Notes: generated by a model not told the origin, from the letters alone. Positions 1 to 7,734 are shown, counted from the first letter of the stretch. The stretch: 64,000 nucleotides of DNA from Actinacidiphila oryziradicis (GCF_005047355.1 NZ_SUMC01000020.1:62001-126000); one strand, 5' to 3'. A program made the numbers and translations.

Positions 1-479
1 GCGTTGGCGGACTTGCTCGCCGAGGCGGACGCAGACGCGGAGGGGGAGGGCGTCGCCGAGGAAGCACTGGGGCTCGGCGTGCTCGTGCCGCTCTTGCCGC
101 TCGTGTCCTTCTTGTCCGTCTTCTTCGAGGCAGACACGGAGGAACTCGCGGACGGGCTCGGTGTGGCGGTCGCCGTGCTGCCCGACTTATCACTGCCGCC
201 GGCCGACGGTGAGGCGGATGCCGACGCCGTGTCGGACGCCGTCGCGCACGACCTGCCGGAGAACGGGTTCTTCGGCAGCTCGTCCGCCTGCGCGAGCCGG
301 GGCGTTATGCCCATGCCCATCAGTACGGCCGTCGGCATCGCCGCGATGGCTATCGCTTTGCCGGCCGGCATCTGCAACTTGGTCAGCAGCGACTTCCTCG
401 GCGCGGCATGCCTCGGCCCGGTTCTGGCCGGCGGGCCGCCGCACTCGGCGTCGGCCAGCTGAGCCTCTTCACCCGGCAC
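1..479 (-). CDS. Envelope protein with Ser/Ala-rich tail, 3' end cut by window edge
   Basis: No named domain is recognised. The visible part starts at a GTG inside the end of the DUF6114 gene (11-nt overlap), suggesting translational coupling; an in-frame ATG further in (MPAGKAIAIAAMPTAVLMG) is an alternative start. Near the N-terminus is a hydrophobic stretch (AIAIAAMPTAVLMGMGITP) that reads as a signal peptide or membrane anchor. After about 70 residues the protein becomes a low-complexity chain rich in Ser, Ala, Thr and Pro, with Lys clusters, still running when the window ends. A secreted or anchored protein with a disordered tail is inferred. It is the third gene of a DUF6230-DUF6114 module. 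Confidence 0.6.
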   Translation of the reverse strand, partial: MPGEEAQLADAECGGPPARTGPRHAAPRKSLLTKLQMPAGKAIAIAAMPTAVLMGMGITPRLAQADELPKNPFSGRSCATASDTASASASPSAGGSDKSGSTATATPSPSASSSVSASKKTDKKDTSGKSGTSTPSPSASSATPSPSASASASASKSAN

Positions 480-1008
480 TGTGCCTCCCGTTCGCTTCTA
501 CGGTCTCTTGGGCGCCCTCGTCGGTCCCGGCGACATCGGCGTCGTACTTGTCGGACTCCGGGCCGGTCTCGGGATCGGGCAGTTCCGCCGGATCCGGCCC
601 GCTCTCGGCCGCGGGCTCGCCGGGCGCCCAGGAAACCGACAGCGCGCCGCCGACCAGGCCGAGCAGGAAGCCGAGCAGGAAGCCGCCGAAGTTGGAGATC
701 ACCAGTGCCACCAGCGCGAGCAGGATGGACGCCACACCGGCGAAGACCCGCACCACCGGCTGGAACCACATGGTCAGACCGAGCGTGAGCAGCAGTACGC
801 CAATGATCAGCGAGCCGGAACCGGCCGTCGTCGCCATACGTACGCTCAGCTGGCCGAGCGTCAGGTTGGCGTACGGGAAGTACGCGATGGGCAGCCCGGC
901 CAGCAACGTCAGCAGGCCTGCCCAGAACGGCCGGCGCCACCGCCACGCACGGAAGCGGAACCGCCAGTAGCCGAATCGGCTCGGCGGTCCGGAGGTCTCG
1001 GCGCTCAT
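469..1008 (-). CDS. DUF6114 family membrane protein
   Basis: A 179-residue integral membrane protein matching the Streptomyces DUF6114 family. After a basic, aromatic N-terminus (FRFRAWRWRRPFWAG) there are about four hydrophobic segments, roughly residues 28-48, 60-82, 85-105 and 106-128, the last including SNFGGFLLGFLLGLVGGAL. The C-terminal 50 residues are acidic, Pro/Glu-rich and probably cytoplasmic or disordered. It lies about 100 nt downstream of the DUF6230 gene on the same strand and overlaps the next gene, so the three probably form one operon. The molecular function of the family is unknown. Confidence 0.8.
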   Translation of the reverse strand: MSAETSGPPSRFGYWRFRFRAWRWRRPFWAGLLTLLAGLPIAYFPYANLTLGQLSVRMATTAGSGSLIIGVLLLTLGLTMWFQPVVRVFAGVASILLALVALVISNFGGFLLGFLLGLVGGALSVSWAPGEPAAESGPDPAELPDPETGPESDKYDADVAGTDEGAQETVEANGRHSAG

Positions 1009-1116
1009 GGAAAACAGCTCCCTGGGACTGGCTATCGATGAGGGGGTGGAGGGGGTGAGGGGCGTCCCGCGCCCCTCACCCCCTGTTACGCCTGTCTCCG
1101 CCCGACTACGTAGTGC

Positions 1117-1749
1117 CTAGTAGCACTCGTAGTTTTTGCCGGAGCCCTGCTTGACCGACAAGCTCAACCCGCTGAGATTGAAGGTTCCCGCGCTGGTGGC
1201 CCAGGCGGTCTGGTGCACCTTGGTCAGGTCGGCGGACTCCGCCTGCTGCGCGAAGGAACCCGGCAGCGTCTTGGTACCGATGTCCTTGGGCTTGGCGTAG
1301 CCGGGATTGGTGTCACTCGCCGAAACGCCGATGTCGATGTTCGTGAACGTGGCATCGGCGTCGAGCTGGTCGAGGTCGATGTACAGGTTCGTGGCCTGGA
1401 CATCCGTACCCCCGCCTCCGGCCTTGAGCTTCAGCGTCACATCGCCGAAGCCCAGAACCGGTACGACCACCGACTGGCACAGGTTGGTGATCGTGGCGCT
1501 ACTGAAGGCCGAAACCGCGACAGGGATCTGCTTGCCACCGGCCTGCGTGTCGAGGGCTCCGTACTGAACGAAGCCTTTACCGATCAGATGGTCGGCAGAA
1601 ACCTTGAACTGCTGGCCGGAAACAGTGAAGGACGCGGCCAGCGCACCTTGCGACAGGGCAACACCTATCGCCGCGGTAGCGGCGACGCTTGGCACCATGA
1701 CAACGGCGAACCGCTTCCATCTGGTGCCACCCCGAACGAGCGATTGCAT
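1117..1749 (-). CDS. DUF6230 family protein (formerly annotated as cholesterol esterase)
   Basis: A 210-residue protein of the DUF6230 family. The start is well supported by GGAGGAAA placed 4 nt before the ATG. A basic segment (RGGTRWKRF) precedes one hydrophobic stretch at about residues 15-38 that looks like a signal anchor; the rest is a soluble, probably extracytoplasmic beta-rich domain ending in a Cys-containing tail (KNYECY). Older Streptomyces annotations call such proteins cholesterol esterase, but I see no GxSxG motif or other esterase signature, so that name should not be trusted. It is followed by DUF6114 and a Ser/Ala-tailed protein, a recurrent Streptomyces module of unknown role. 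Confidence 0.8.
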   Translation of the reverse strand: MQSLVRGGTRWKRFAVVMVPSVAATAAIGVALSQGALAASFTVSGQQFKVSADHLIGKGFVQYGALDTQAGGKQIPVAVSAFSSATITNLCQSVVVPVLGFGDVTLKLKAGGGGTDVQATNLYIDLDQLDADATFTNIDIGVSASDTNPGYAKPKDIGTKTLPGSFAQQAESADLTKVHQTAWATSAGTFNLSGLSLSVKQGSGKNYECY

Positions 1750-2344
1750 AAATTTCCTCCTTCTCGGACGTACATCTCCGGCCGGGATTATGAGGGGGCC
1801 CCGGCCTGGGATGGGAGAAGTGCTACGTCCTCGGAAAGGAGAGCGCCGTCATCGGACGGTCCGTCCCACTGGAAGCGGACGACAGTGTCCGAAGCATCGG
1901 CGATCACCCCCGAGCGACAACCAATGGCCACGCTCTCGCGCAACCCTGCTGGACAGGCTCTGCCGGTAGGCGGAGACCCCCCTGTCCACGAGACGCGGCG
2001 GTTGCCGCGCGCTCGGCCCGGCGGGGATCCGTTCTACCGCCTGCCGACTGGCTGCCGACGTTGGTGTAACGGACCGAGCTTGGCCGATCGTGGTCCATTC
2101 GACGCCGCTGCACAAGGGGCGCGGTTACTAGTGGGTAACGGCGCGATAACCGGAGTGCGCCCCATGACACTAGCCCGAACACGCTGGGTAGTTGAGGGTG
2201 GGGCATGAAAGCCGCCCAAAAGGGGACGAGGGCGGACCAACGCCCGTCACCCTCCTACCGCCAGTAACAGCGACCGCACTTCATCAAGATTTGGTAAAGT
2301 ACGGTCGCCACGGCATACGGTGCTCGAATTGCTCTTCGACCAGG
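1750..2344. other. Long intergenic region upstream of the DUF6230 gene
   Basis: This 595-nt stretch separates the DUF6230 module from the upstream thioredoxin-TPR gene. Open frames here are short, lack ribosome binding sites and have no recognisable composition, so I call no gene. It should hold the promoter of the DUF6230 module. The one distinct element is a 16-bp palindrome at 2124-2139, described separately. Confidence 0.5.
2124..2139. promoter_or_regulatory. Palindromic candidate operator GTTACTAGTGGGTAAC
   Basis: The 16-bp site has perfect GTTAC/GTAAC arms around a 6-nt centre. Size and symmetry resemble operators of TetR-type regulators, for example those of lipid-metabolism repressors in actinobacteria. 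It lies about 375 nt upstream of the DUF6230 start and about 205 nt downstream of the thioredoxin-TPR stop. Which protein binds it is unknown. Confidence 0.35.
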
Positions 2345-3313
2345 TCAGAACAGGACGCGCGCCAGCGCGGCCCGCGCCGCCGTCACCCGCGGGTCATCGG
2401 CGCCGATCACCTCGAAAAGCTCCAGCAGTCGCACCCGCGCCGTATTCCGCTCGTCACCGGCTGTTCTGCGTACGGCGTCCACCAACCGCCCGAAAGCGTC
2501 CTCCACATGGCCGCCCACCAGATCCAGGTCGGCGGCCGCGATCTGCGCCTGTACATCGCCGGGGTCGGCCGCAGCCGCCTTGCGGACCGCCTGCTGGTCC
2601 GCGTCCTGCACCCGGTGAAGCAGCTCCGCCTGCGCCAGACCCAGCTTCGCCTCGGCGTTGGCCGGTTCATCGGCCAGGACGTTCTTGTACGCCTGGATCG
2701 CACCGCCCAGGTCACCGTTGTCCAACGCGTCGTGCGCGGCGGACAGCGCCAGCTCCTGCGGAGTGGCCGGCCTGGGCGCGGGCGCCGGGGCCGCGGTGGC
2801 CTCACCGGCTTCCACGGGGGCTCCCACGATCCCGAACCGCTGCTCCGCGACCGCGATCAACTGGTCCAGCACCTCGCGCACCTGGTCCTCCGGCGCCGCG
2901 CCCTGGAACAGCGGCATCGCCTGTCCGGCCAGCACCGCGAAGACGGCCGGGATGCCCTGCACCCCGAACTGCTGGAAAAGCATCTGGTTGGCGTAGACAT
3001 CCACCCTGGCGACGACGAACCGCCCGGCGTACTCCCCCGCCAGGCGCTCCAGCACCGAACCGAGCTGGACACTGGCATCGGACTGCTCGGCCCAGAAGTT
3101 GACGACGACGGGGACCTCGGTCGAGCGCTGCAGTACGTCGCGCTCGAAGGTCTCCTCCGTGACGTCAAAAGCGAGAGGGGACGCGGGCGCGGCGGGCCCG
3201 CCGTCGCGGGCGGCCTGTGCGCGCGCCTGCTCGGCCTTCTCCTTGGCCTCACTGGCCGCCTTCAGCGCGGCGAGGTCAACCACACCGCTCATAGACATGT
3301 TCCGTGGCTGCAT
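2345..3313 (-). CDS. ybbN: Thioredoxin-like TPR protein (YbbN/CnoX family)
   Basis: A 322-residue cytoplasmic protein with an N-terminal thioredoxin fold (about 50-150) followed by TPR-like helical repeats, the YbbN/CnoX arrangement, whose members act as chaperone-like holdases or co-chaperones. At the usual redox site, after VNFWA, the sequence reads EQSDASVQ: there is no CXXC, so no thiol-disulfide exchange is expected. Residues 15-45 form an Ala/Glu/Lys-rich helical leader. The start is chosen from GGGGGGAGG located 8 nt before the ATG; MSMSG a few codons in is an alternative. It is divergent from the TetR gene, with the palindrome at 3370-3386 between them. Confidence 0.85.
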   Translation of the reverse strand: MQPRNMSMSGVVDLAALKAASEAKEKAEQARAQAARDGGPAAPASPLAFDVTEETFERDVLQRSTEVPVVVNFWAEQSDASVQLGSVLERLAGEYAGRFVVARVDVYANQMLFQQFGVQGIPAVFAVLAGQAMPLFQGAAPEDQVREVLDQLIAVAEQRFGIVGAPVEAGEATAAPAPAPRPATPQELALSAAHDALDNGDLGGAIQAYKNVLADEPANAEAKLGLAQAELLHRVQDADQQAVRKAAAADPGDVQAQIAAADLDLVGGHVEDAFGRLVDAVRRTAGDERNTARVRLLELFEVIGADDPRVTAARAALARVLF

Positions 3314-3369
3314 GCCTTAATCCTCCCCCCTCCACGCCGTTCCCGGGCAATCGACGCCCAGATCCCTTT

Positions 3370-3386
3370 CGCTACGCCACGTAGCG
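3370..3386. promoter_or_regulatory. Probable TetR operator, CGCTACG-N3-CGTAGCG
   Basis: A perfect 7-bp inverted repeat with a 3-nt spacer lies between the divergent thioredoxin-TPR gene and the TetR gene, 46 nt before the preferred TetR start. Position and symmetry fit an autoregulatory TetR operator that could also control the divergent gene. The assignment to this regulator is inference from adjacency. Confidence 0.5.
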
Positions 3387-3432
3387 TAACTGCATGGCCG
3401 AGCGACTCGCAACAGGGATAGGGTGCCCAGCC

Positions 3433-4125
3433 ATGCGCCCGCCCACCCCCGGAAAACGCACCGGCCGCCCCCGCAGCACCGATGCCGACCGAGCCATCCT
3501 CGACGCGGCCCGCGCGGCCCTCGTCGAACTGGGCTGGTCCGGGCTCAGCATGGGCGATGTCGCCGCCCGCGCGGGGGTGGCCAAGACCACGGTCTACCGG
3601 CGGTGGGCCAACAAAAGCGACCTCGTGGTGGACGCCGTCACCGCCCTCCTCGACGACCAACTGGAGCTGCCCGACCTCGGCAGCCTCCGCGCCGACATCG
3701 AGGGCGTCGTGCAGCACTTCGCGGCCCTCCTCGGCCACCCCGAGGCCAAGACCGGCCTGATGGCCATCATCGCCGAGGCCACCCGCGACGACGCCTTGCG
3801 CAGCCGCATTCGCCACGCCATCGTCGACCGCCAGAAGCGCCTGGTAATCGAGGGCCGCACCCGCGCCCAGCACCGCGGCGAGCTCCCCCCGGACAACGGC
3901 GCCCACCCCGGCCCCCAGGTCGACCTCATCTTCGACACCATCGCCGGCGCGGTGGTGCACCGCACCCTCGTCAGCGGCGAGCCCATCGACGCGGCCTGGG
4001 CCCACCGCTTCACGGAGCTCCTCCTGGACGGGCTTCTGGCGTTTCCCGGCACCGCCGGTCCCGGTATGCCTTCGCCCCCGTCTGTCAGGGGTGCCGATCC
4101 GTCCTCAAACGCCGGACGGGCTTGA
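3433..4125 (+). CDS. TetR/AcrR family transcriptional regulator
   Basis: A 230-residue one-component regulator. The N-terminal DNA-binding domain has the TetR pattern: an AILDAARAAL helix, then LSMGDVAARAGVAKTTVYRR as helix-turn-helix and WANKSDLV after it. The C-terminal ligand-binding domain resembles the TetR_C groups of Streptomyces; the ligand is unknown. I prefer the ATG at 3433, which has AGGGATAGGG upstream, over an in-frame ATG at 3394 that has no ribosome binding site and lies only 7 nt past the palindrome. The last residues (DPSSNAGRA) and the stop are encoded by a dispersed Streptomyces intergenic repeat (4101-4124), so the original 3' end may have been altered. Confidence 0.85.
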   Translation: MRPPTPGKRTGRPRSTDADRAILDAARAALVELGWSGLSMGDVAARAGVAKTTVYRRWANKSDLVVDAVTALLDDQLELPDLGSLRADIEGVVQHFAALLGHPEAKTGLMAIIAEATRDDALRSRIRHAIVDRQKRLVIEGRTRAQHRGELPPDNGAHPGPQVDLIFDTIAGAVVHRTLVSGEPIDAAWAHRFTELLLDGLLAFPGTAGPGMPSPPSVRGADPSSNAGRA

Positions 4126-4703
4126 TTTCGGCGCCCTGCGCCGTGGTTGACGGCGTCTGCCGGTTCTTGGGTCGGTGGCGCCTCCGGGGTGGCTCTCCCC
4201 CAACCTTCGGCCGGGAGGTGCCCCCACGACTGTGTGCCAGGACCCGGCGTTCTATGCGCCATCGCCACCGGCACTTGGGCGACACAGTCTGCGGGGACAC
4301 CCCTGCACCGCCCCCTCCGCCCGTCACAGCGCCTTGGGGTACGTGTTCCTTGCGGTCCTAACCCCGGGGTGCCTGGGGTTTACGGTCTCCGCCACGAGCG
4401 GCCGTAACGCGCCCATCCGGCCGGGAGGGGACGGCGCCGGGGTGTCCCCGCAGGGGACGAGCGCATGCACCCCGGGCAAGCATGCTGCGGACCCGCACGC
4501 GCGAGCCCCGAGGAGATCACCCCGCAGCGGCCCCGACCCCGACCACAACCCGGCGTGCCGGCCAGCACGACAACCCAGCCCGTCCGGCGCTTGCGGGGGC
4601 ACCTCCCGGCCGAAGGCTGGGGGAGGAACCGGCACCCCCGGCAGACGGGACGAAACCGAGCTGGCCCAGCAAGGCAAACCCAGCCCGTCCGGCGTTTGAG
4701 GAC
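4101..4703. repeat. Composite element of three nested inverted repeats
   Basis: Three inverted-repeat pairs are nested about a common centre near 4.4 kb. The outer pair is GTCCTCAAACGCCGGACGGG at 4101 and its complement within 4681-4703, with diverged similarity extending outward to about 4076 and 4728. The middle pair is 31 bp at 4195-4225 and 4595-4625 with one mismatch (core TTCGGCCGGGAGGTGCCCCC). The inner pair is CTGCGGGGACACCCC at 4289-4303 and 4439-4453. A further variant of the outer unit lies at 4576-4593, and a GGCAnCCCCGGCAGACGGGA unit occurs twice at about 4632-4651 and 4709-4728. These are typical Streptomyces intergenic repeat units. No transposase is present. Confidence 0.75.
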
Positions 4704-4788
4704 AAAGCGGCATCCCCGGCAGACGGGAAGGGCCCGCGCCGGAGGCGCCCGGCACCGCTCCGGCCGGCCCGGCGAGGGCGCGGCGCGG
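4126..4788. other. Gene-free interval between the TetR gene and icmA
   Basis: About 660 nt lie between two converging genes. Most of it is the nested repeat element described separately. Open frames exist in several phases because of GC bias, but none has a ribosome binding site or recognisable product. The inverted repeats may also act as a bidirectional terminator. Confidence 0.6.
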
Positions 4789-6489
4789 TCAGAACCGGGC
4801 CGGTTCGGTGTAGCTGCCCCACTCGTCGCGGAGCACCCCGCAGATCTCGCCCAGCGTGGCCTCCGCACGCGCGGCGTCAAGCATCGGCGCGATCATGTTC
4901 GTACCGCCCCGCGCAGCGGAGACCATGGCATCCAGCGCGGAGCGCACCGCCGCGTCGTCGCGGGCGGCCCGGCGGTCGGCGAGGACATGGACCTGCTCGC
5001 GCTCGACCTCGTGGCTGACCCGCAGGATCTCCAGGTCGCCCGTGACGGAACCGTGGTGGCAGTTGACGCCGACGACACGCTTGTCGCCCTTTTCGAGGGC
5101 GCTCTGGTACTGGAAGGCGGCTTCGGCGGTCTCGCCGGTGAAGTAGCCGTCCTCGATGCCGCGGAGGATGCCGCTGGTGATGGGCCCGATGGAGTGGCGG
5201 CCGTCGGGAGCGGCGCGGGCGCCGAGTTCGCGGATGTGGTCGAAGATCTTCTCGGCGTCGGCCTCGATGCGGTCGGTGAGCGCCTCGACGTACCAGGAAC
5301 CGCCGAGCGGGTCGGCGACATTGGCGACGCCGGTCTCCTCCATCAGGACCTGCTGGGTGCGCAGGGCGATCTCCGCCGCCTGGGCGCTGGGCAGCGCCAG
5401 GGTCTCGTCGAGGGCATTGGTGTGCAGGGAGTTCGTGCCGCCGAGCACAGCGGAGAGGGCCTCGACCGCGGTGCGGACGACGTTGTTGTAGGGCTGTTGG
5501 GCGGTGAGGGAGACCCCGGCGGTCTGGGTGTGGAAGCGGAGCCACTGCGCCTTGTCGGTACGGGCTCCGTAGACGTCCCGGAGCCAGCGGGCCCAGATAC
5601 GGCGGGCGGCGCGGAACTTGGCGATCTCCTCGAAGAAGTCGAGGTGGGCGTCGAAGAAGAAGGAGAGGCCGGGGGCGAAGGTCTCGATGTCGAGGCCGCG
5701 CGACAGGCCGAGTTCGACGTAGCCGAAGCCGTCGGCGAGGGTGTAGGCGAGTTCCTGGGCGGCGGTGGAGCCCGCCTCGCGGATGTGGTACCCGGAGACG
5801 GAGAGCGGCTTGTAGTCGGGGATACCGGCGGCGCAGTGCTCCATGAGGTCGCCGATGAGGCGGAGGTGGGGCTCGGGGGCGAAGAGCCATTCCTTCTGGG
5901 CGATGTACTCCTTGAAGATGTCCGTCTGCAGGGTCCCGTTGAGGATGCCGGGGTCGATGCCCTGGCGCTCGGCGGCGACGAGGTACATGCAGAAGACGGG
6001 GACGGCAGGGCCGGAGATGGTCATGGAGGTGGTGACATCGCCGAGCGGGATGTCTTTGAAGAGGACCTCCATGTCGGCGGCCGAGTCGATGGCGACGCCG
6101 CAGTGCCCGACCTCGCCGAGCGAGCGCGGGTCGTCGGAGTCGCGGCCCATGAGGGTGGGCATGTCGAAGGCGACCGACAGCCCGCCGCCGCCGGCCTCCA
6201 GGATCATCTTGTACCGCTCGTTGGTCTGCTCGGCGTTGCCGAAGCCTGCGAACTGGCGGATGGTCCAGGTCCGGCCGCGGTAGCCGGTCGGATAGAGCCC
6301 GCGGGTGAAGGGATACTCCCCGGGCCACCCGATCCGTTCGAAGCCGGGCACTGCCACGCCTGGCGGCGGTCCGTAGACGGGGTCCACCGGGTCGCCCGAG
6401 AGCGTTGTGAAGTCCGCGTCGCGCTTGCGCGCGGAGTCGTACCGGGCCTGCCAGCGACGGCGGCCTTCTTCGATCGCGTCGGCGTCCAT
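4789..6489 (-). CDS. icmA: Isobutyryl-CoA mutase large subunit
   Basis: The 566-residue substrate-binding subunit of the adenosylcobalamin-dependent mutase that interconverts isobutyryl-CoA and n-butyryl-CoA, linking valine catabolism with butyrate and polyketide precursor supply. The sequence shows the mutase TIM barrel (RQFAGFGNAEQTN, AFDMPTLMGRDSDD, VSGYHIREAG, GGTNSLHTNALDE). Phe80 and Gln198 occupy positions that are Tyr and Arg in methylmalonyl-CoA mutase; these two residues are the established signature of isobutyryl-CoA mutase. The length lacks the C-terminal B12-binding domain, so a separate small subunit (icmB) is needed; it is not in this window. MeaB GTPase and methylmalonyl-CoA epimerase genes lie 9-13 kb away. 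Confidence 0.93.
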   Translation of the reverse strand: MDADAIEEGRRRWQARYDSARKRDADFTTLSGDPVDPVYGPPPGVAVPGFERIGWPGEYPFTRGLYPTGYRGRTWTIRQFAGFGNAEQTNERYKMILEAGGGGLSVAFDMPTLMGRDSDDPRSLGEVGHCGVAIDSAADMEVLFKDIPLGDVTTSMTISGPAVPVFCMYLVAAERQGIDPGILNGTLQTDIFKEYIAQKEWLFAPEPHLRLIGDLMEHCAAGIPDYKPLSVSGYHIREAGSTAAQELAYTLADGFGYVELGLSRGLDIETFAPGLSFFFDAHLDFFEEIAKFRAARRIWARWLRDVYGARTDKAQWLRFHTQTAGVSLTAQQPYNNVVRTAVEALSAVLGGTNSLHTNALDETLALPSAQAAEIALRTQQVLMEETGVANVADPLGGSWYVEALTDRIEADAEKIFDHIRELGARAAPDGRHSIGPITSGILRGIEDGYFTGETAEAAFQYQSALEKGDKRVVGVNCHHGSVTGDLEILRVSHEVEREQVHVLADRRAARDDAAVRSALDAMVSAARGGTNMIAPMLDAARAEATLGEICGVLRDEWGSYTEPARF

Positions 6490-6563
6490 ACCTCGAATTT
6501 AATAGGACGTCCTAGTAAATGTCGACGGCAAACCGCCGGGCGTCATCCCGACGGCGCACCCTA

Positions 6564-6899
6564 CTACGCGTTGACCGGCTCCGCGGCGCCCGCCACCAGC
6601 GGCGCGAGCTCCCGTGTGACCTTGCGCTCAACGAAGAACGCGGCCGTCGGGATCGTGCCGGCCAGCAGCACCCACAGGAGCTTGCCGAACGGCCACTTCG
6701 CCTTGGAGCCCAGATCGAACGCGAGCACCAGGTACACCACGTACAGCCAGCCGTGGGCAATGGCGACGACGCGGGTGAACCCGTCGGCGCCACTGATGTG
6801 GAGTAGGTACTTGCCGATCACACCGAGGGTCAGGAGGACCAGCATTACGCCTGTCACATACGCCATCACCCGGTAGCGGGTGAGCACACTCTGCTTCAT
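6564..6899 (-). CDS. DUF3817 domain membrane protein
   Basis: A 111-residue protein with three transmembrane helices (about 11-31, 42-63, 75-92) and the DUF3817 pattern: GxxHGxLYVVYL, a KWP motif after the second helix, then PTxxFFVERK. The function is unknown. It lies upstream of icmA on the same strand and downstream of the MarR gene with only 35 nt between, so MarR-DUF3817 are probably cotranscribed. A paralogue with the same KWP and ERK landmarks is at 13911-14258. Confidence 0.85.
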   Translation of the reverse strand: MKQSVLTRYRVMAYVTGVMLVLLTLGVIGKYLLHISGADGFTRVVAIAHGWLYVVYLVLAFDLGSKAKWPFGKLLWVLLAGTIPTAAFFVERKVTRELAPLVAGAAEPVNA

Positions 6900-6934
6900 G
6901 GGAAGTGAGCCTAACCGGTGCGATTCCGGCTTCT

Positions 6935-7447
6935 TCAGGCACCCTCGTCAAAGTCGCCCGCAGCTATCCGCAGCGGTCTGAGCAGTGCGAAGATCTCGCC
7001 GCACTCCTCGGCGTCGTACACGCCGAGGCCGAAATCCATCGCCACCAGGTCCCGGGTCGCCGCCTCGCAGACCTCGCGGCCCTTGTCGGTGATGGAGGCG
7101 AGGGTGCCGCGCCCGTCGTTCGGATTCGGCCGCTTGGCGACGAGGCCGGAACCGACCAGCCGGTCGACGGTGTTGGTGACCGAGGTGGGGTGGACCATCA
7201 GCCGCTCGCCGATCTTGGACATCGGGAGCTCGCCGGCCTTGCTGAAGGTGAGGAGCACCAGTGCCTCGTAGCGGGCGAAGGTCAGCGCGTACGGCTTGAC
7301 GACCGCGTCGACCTGCCCGAGCAGAATCTGCTGGGCGCGCATGATCGAGGTGATCGCCGCCATCGACGGCACGGCGCCCCAACGCTGATTCCAGTGCTCA
7401 TCCGCGCGGGCGATGGGGTCGAAGGGCAGGCTCAACGGCTTCGGCAC
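6935..7447 (-). CDS. MarR family transcriptional regulator
   Basis: A 170-residue winged-helix repressor. The core shows the MarR order: dimerisation helices around SIMRAQQILLGQVDAVVKP, then ARYEALVLLTFSKAGELPMS, the recognition helix LMVHPTSVTNTVDRLVGSGL, and the wing KRPNPNDGRGTLASITDKG. The start is a GTG. Twenty-two nt upstream lies CACATATTGGTCAG, whose near-exact inverted copy sits in the promoter region of the metalloprotease gene (7691-7704), raising the possibility of a shared regulator. The ligand is unknown. Confidence 0.85.
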   Translation of the reverse strand: MPKPLSLPFDPIARADEHWNQRWGAVPSMAAITSIMRAQQILLGQVDAVVKPYALTFARYEALVLLTFSKAGELPMSKIGERLMVHPTSVTNTVDRLVGSGLVAKRPNPNDGRGTLASITDKGREVCEAATRDLVAMDFGLGVYDAEECGEIFALLRPLRIAAGDFDEGA

Positions 7448-7468
7448 GCCCCGAGCCTACCCGCCGGT

Positions 7469-7704
7469 CACATATTGGTCAGCTGTGTCTCGCTGAGCGG
7501 ACCACGGCGAACCCGTAATCATAAGGCGATCGAGCGCCGAGCGATATTGCCGCGATGTTTCAGCCATACCGGCACCGGCATCTGACTGAAAGTCCATCCA
7601 CCCCAGGGCGGCCTCCGTCGGCAGATGATCATAATTTGTGACCGTCTGCCCCGGGTGAGCGCGCGGTAAATCTACGCGCGTCATCAAGTACTGGCCAATA
7701 TGTG
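7469..7704. promoter_or_regulatory. Inverted duplicated 14-mer at 7469-7482 and 7691-7704
   Basis: CACATATTGGTCAG at 7469-7482 and CTGGCCAATATGTG at 7691-7704 are inverted copies with 13 of 14 matches. The first is 22 nt upstream of the MarR start, the second about 120 nt upstream of the protease start. Two copies at the two divergent promoters suggest binding sites for one regulator, possibly the adjacent MarR protein. Confidence 0.4.
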
Positions 7705-7712
7705 AAGTGCAC

Positions 7713-7734
7713 CTGTCATTCAGCTGTCATTCGG
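7713..7734 (+). promoter_or_regulatory. 11-bp tandem direct repeat upstream of the metalloprotease gene
   Basis: CTGTCATTCAG is followed immediately by CTGTCATTCGG, 93 nt before the protease start codon. The 11-nt spacing and the TCATT core recall the direct-repeat units of Streptomyces PhoP (PHO) boxes, consensus near GTTCATTTACC. The match is partial, so another response regulator is equally possible. Confidence 0.4.

Noticed and set aside
4..462. A 152-codon plus-strand frame at the left edge
   Set aside because: The opposite strand gives a continuous frame with a hydrophobic anchor and Ser/Ala tail overlapping the DUF6114 stop, a much better gene model.
1117..1749. Cholesterol esterase name for the DUF6230 protein
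   Set aside because: No GxSxG nucleophile motif or catalytic triad is visible, so the historical name is not supported by the sequence.
4465..6876. An 803-codon plus-strand frame opposite icmA
   Set aside because: It is antisense to a clearly recognised enzyme, and its composition follows from third-position GC of icmA.
7457..7687. A 76-codon minus-strand frame in the marR-protease spacer
   Set aside because: It has no ribosome binding site, overlaps the inverted 14-mer and resembles no known protein.
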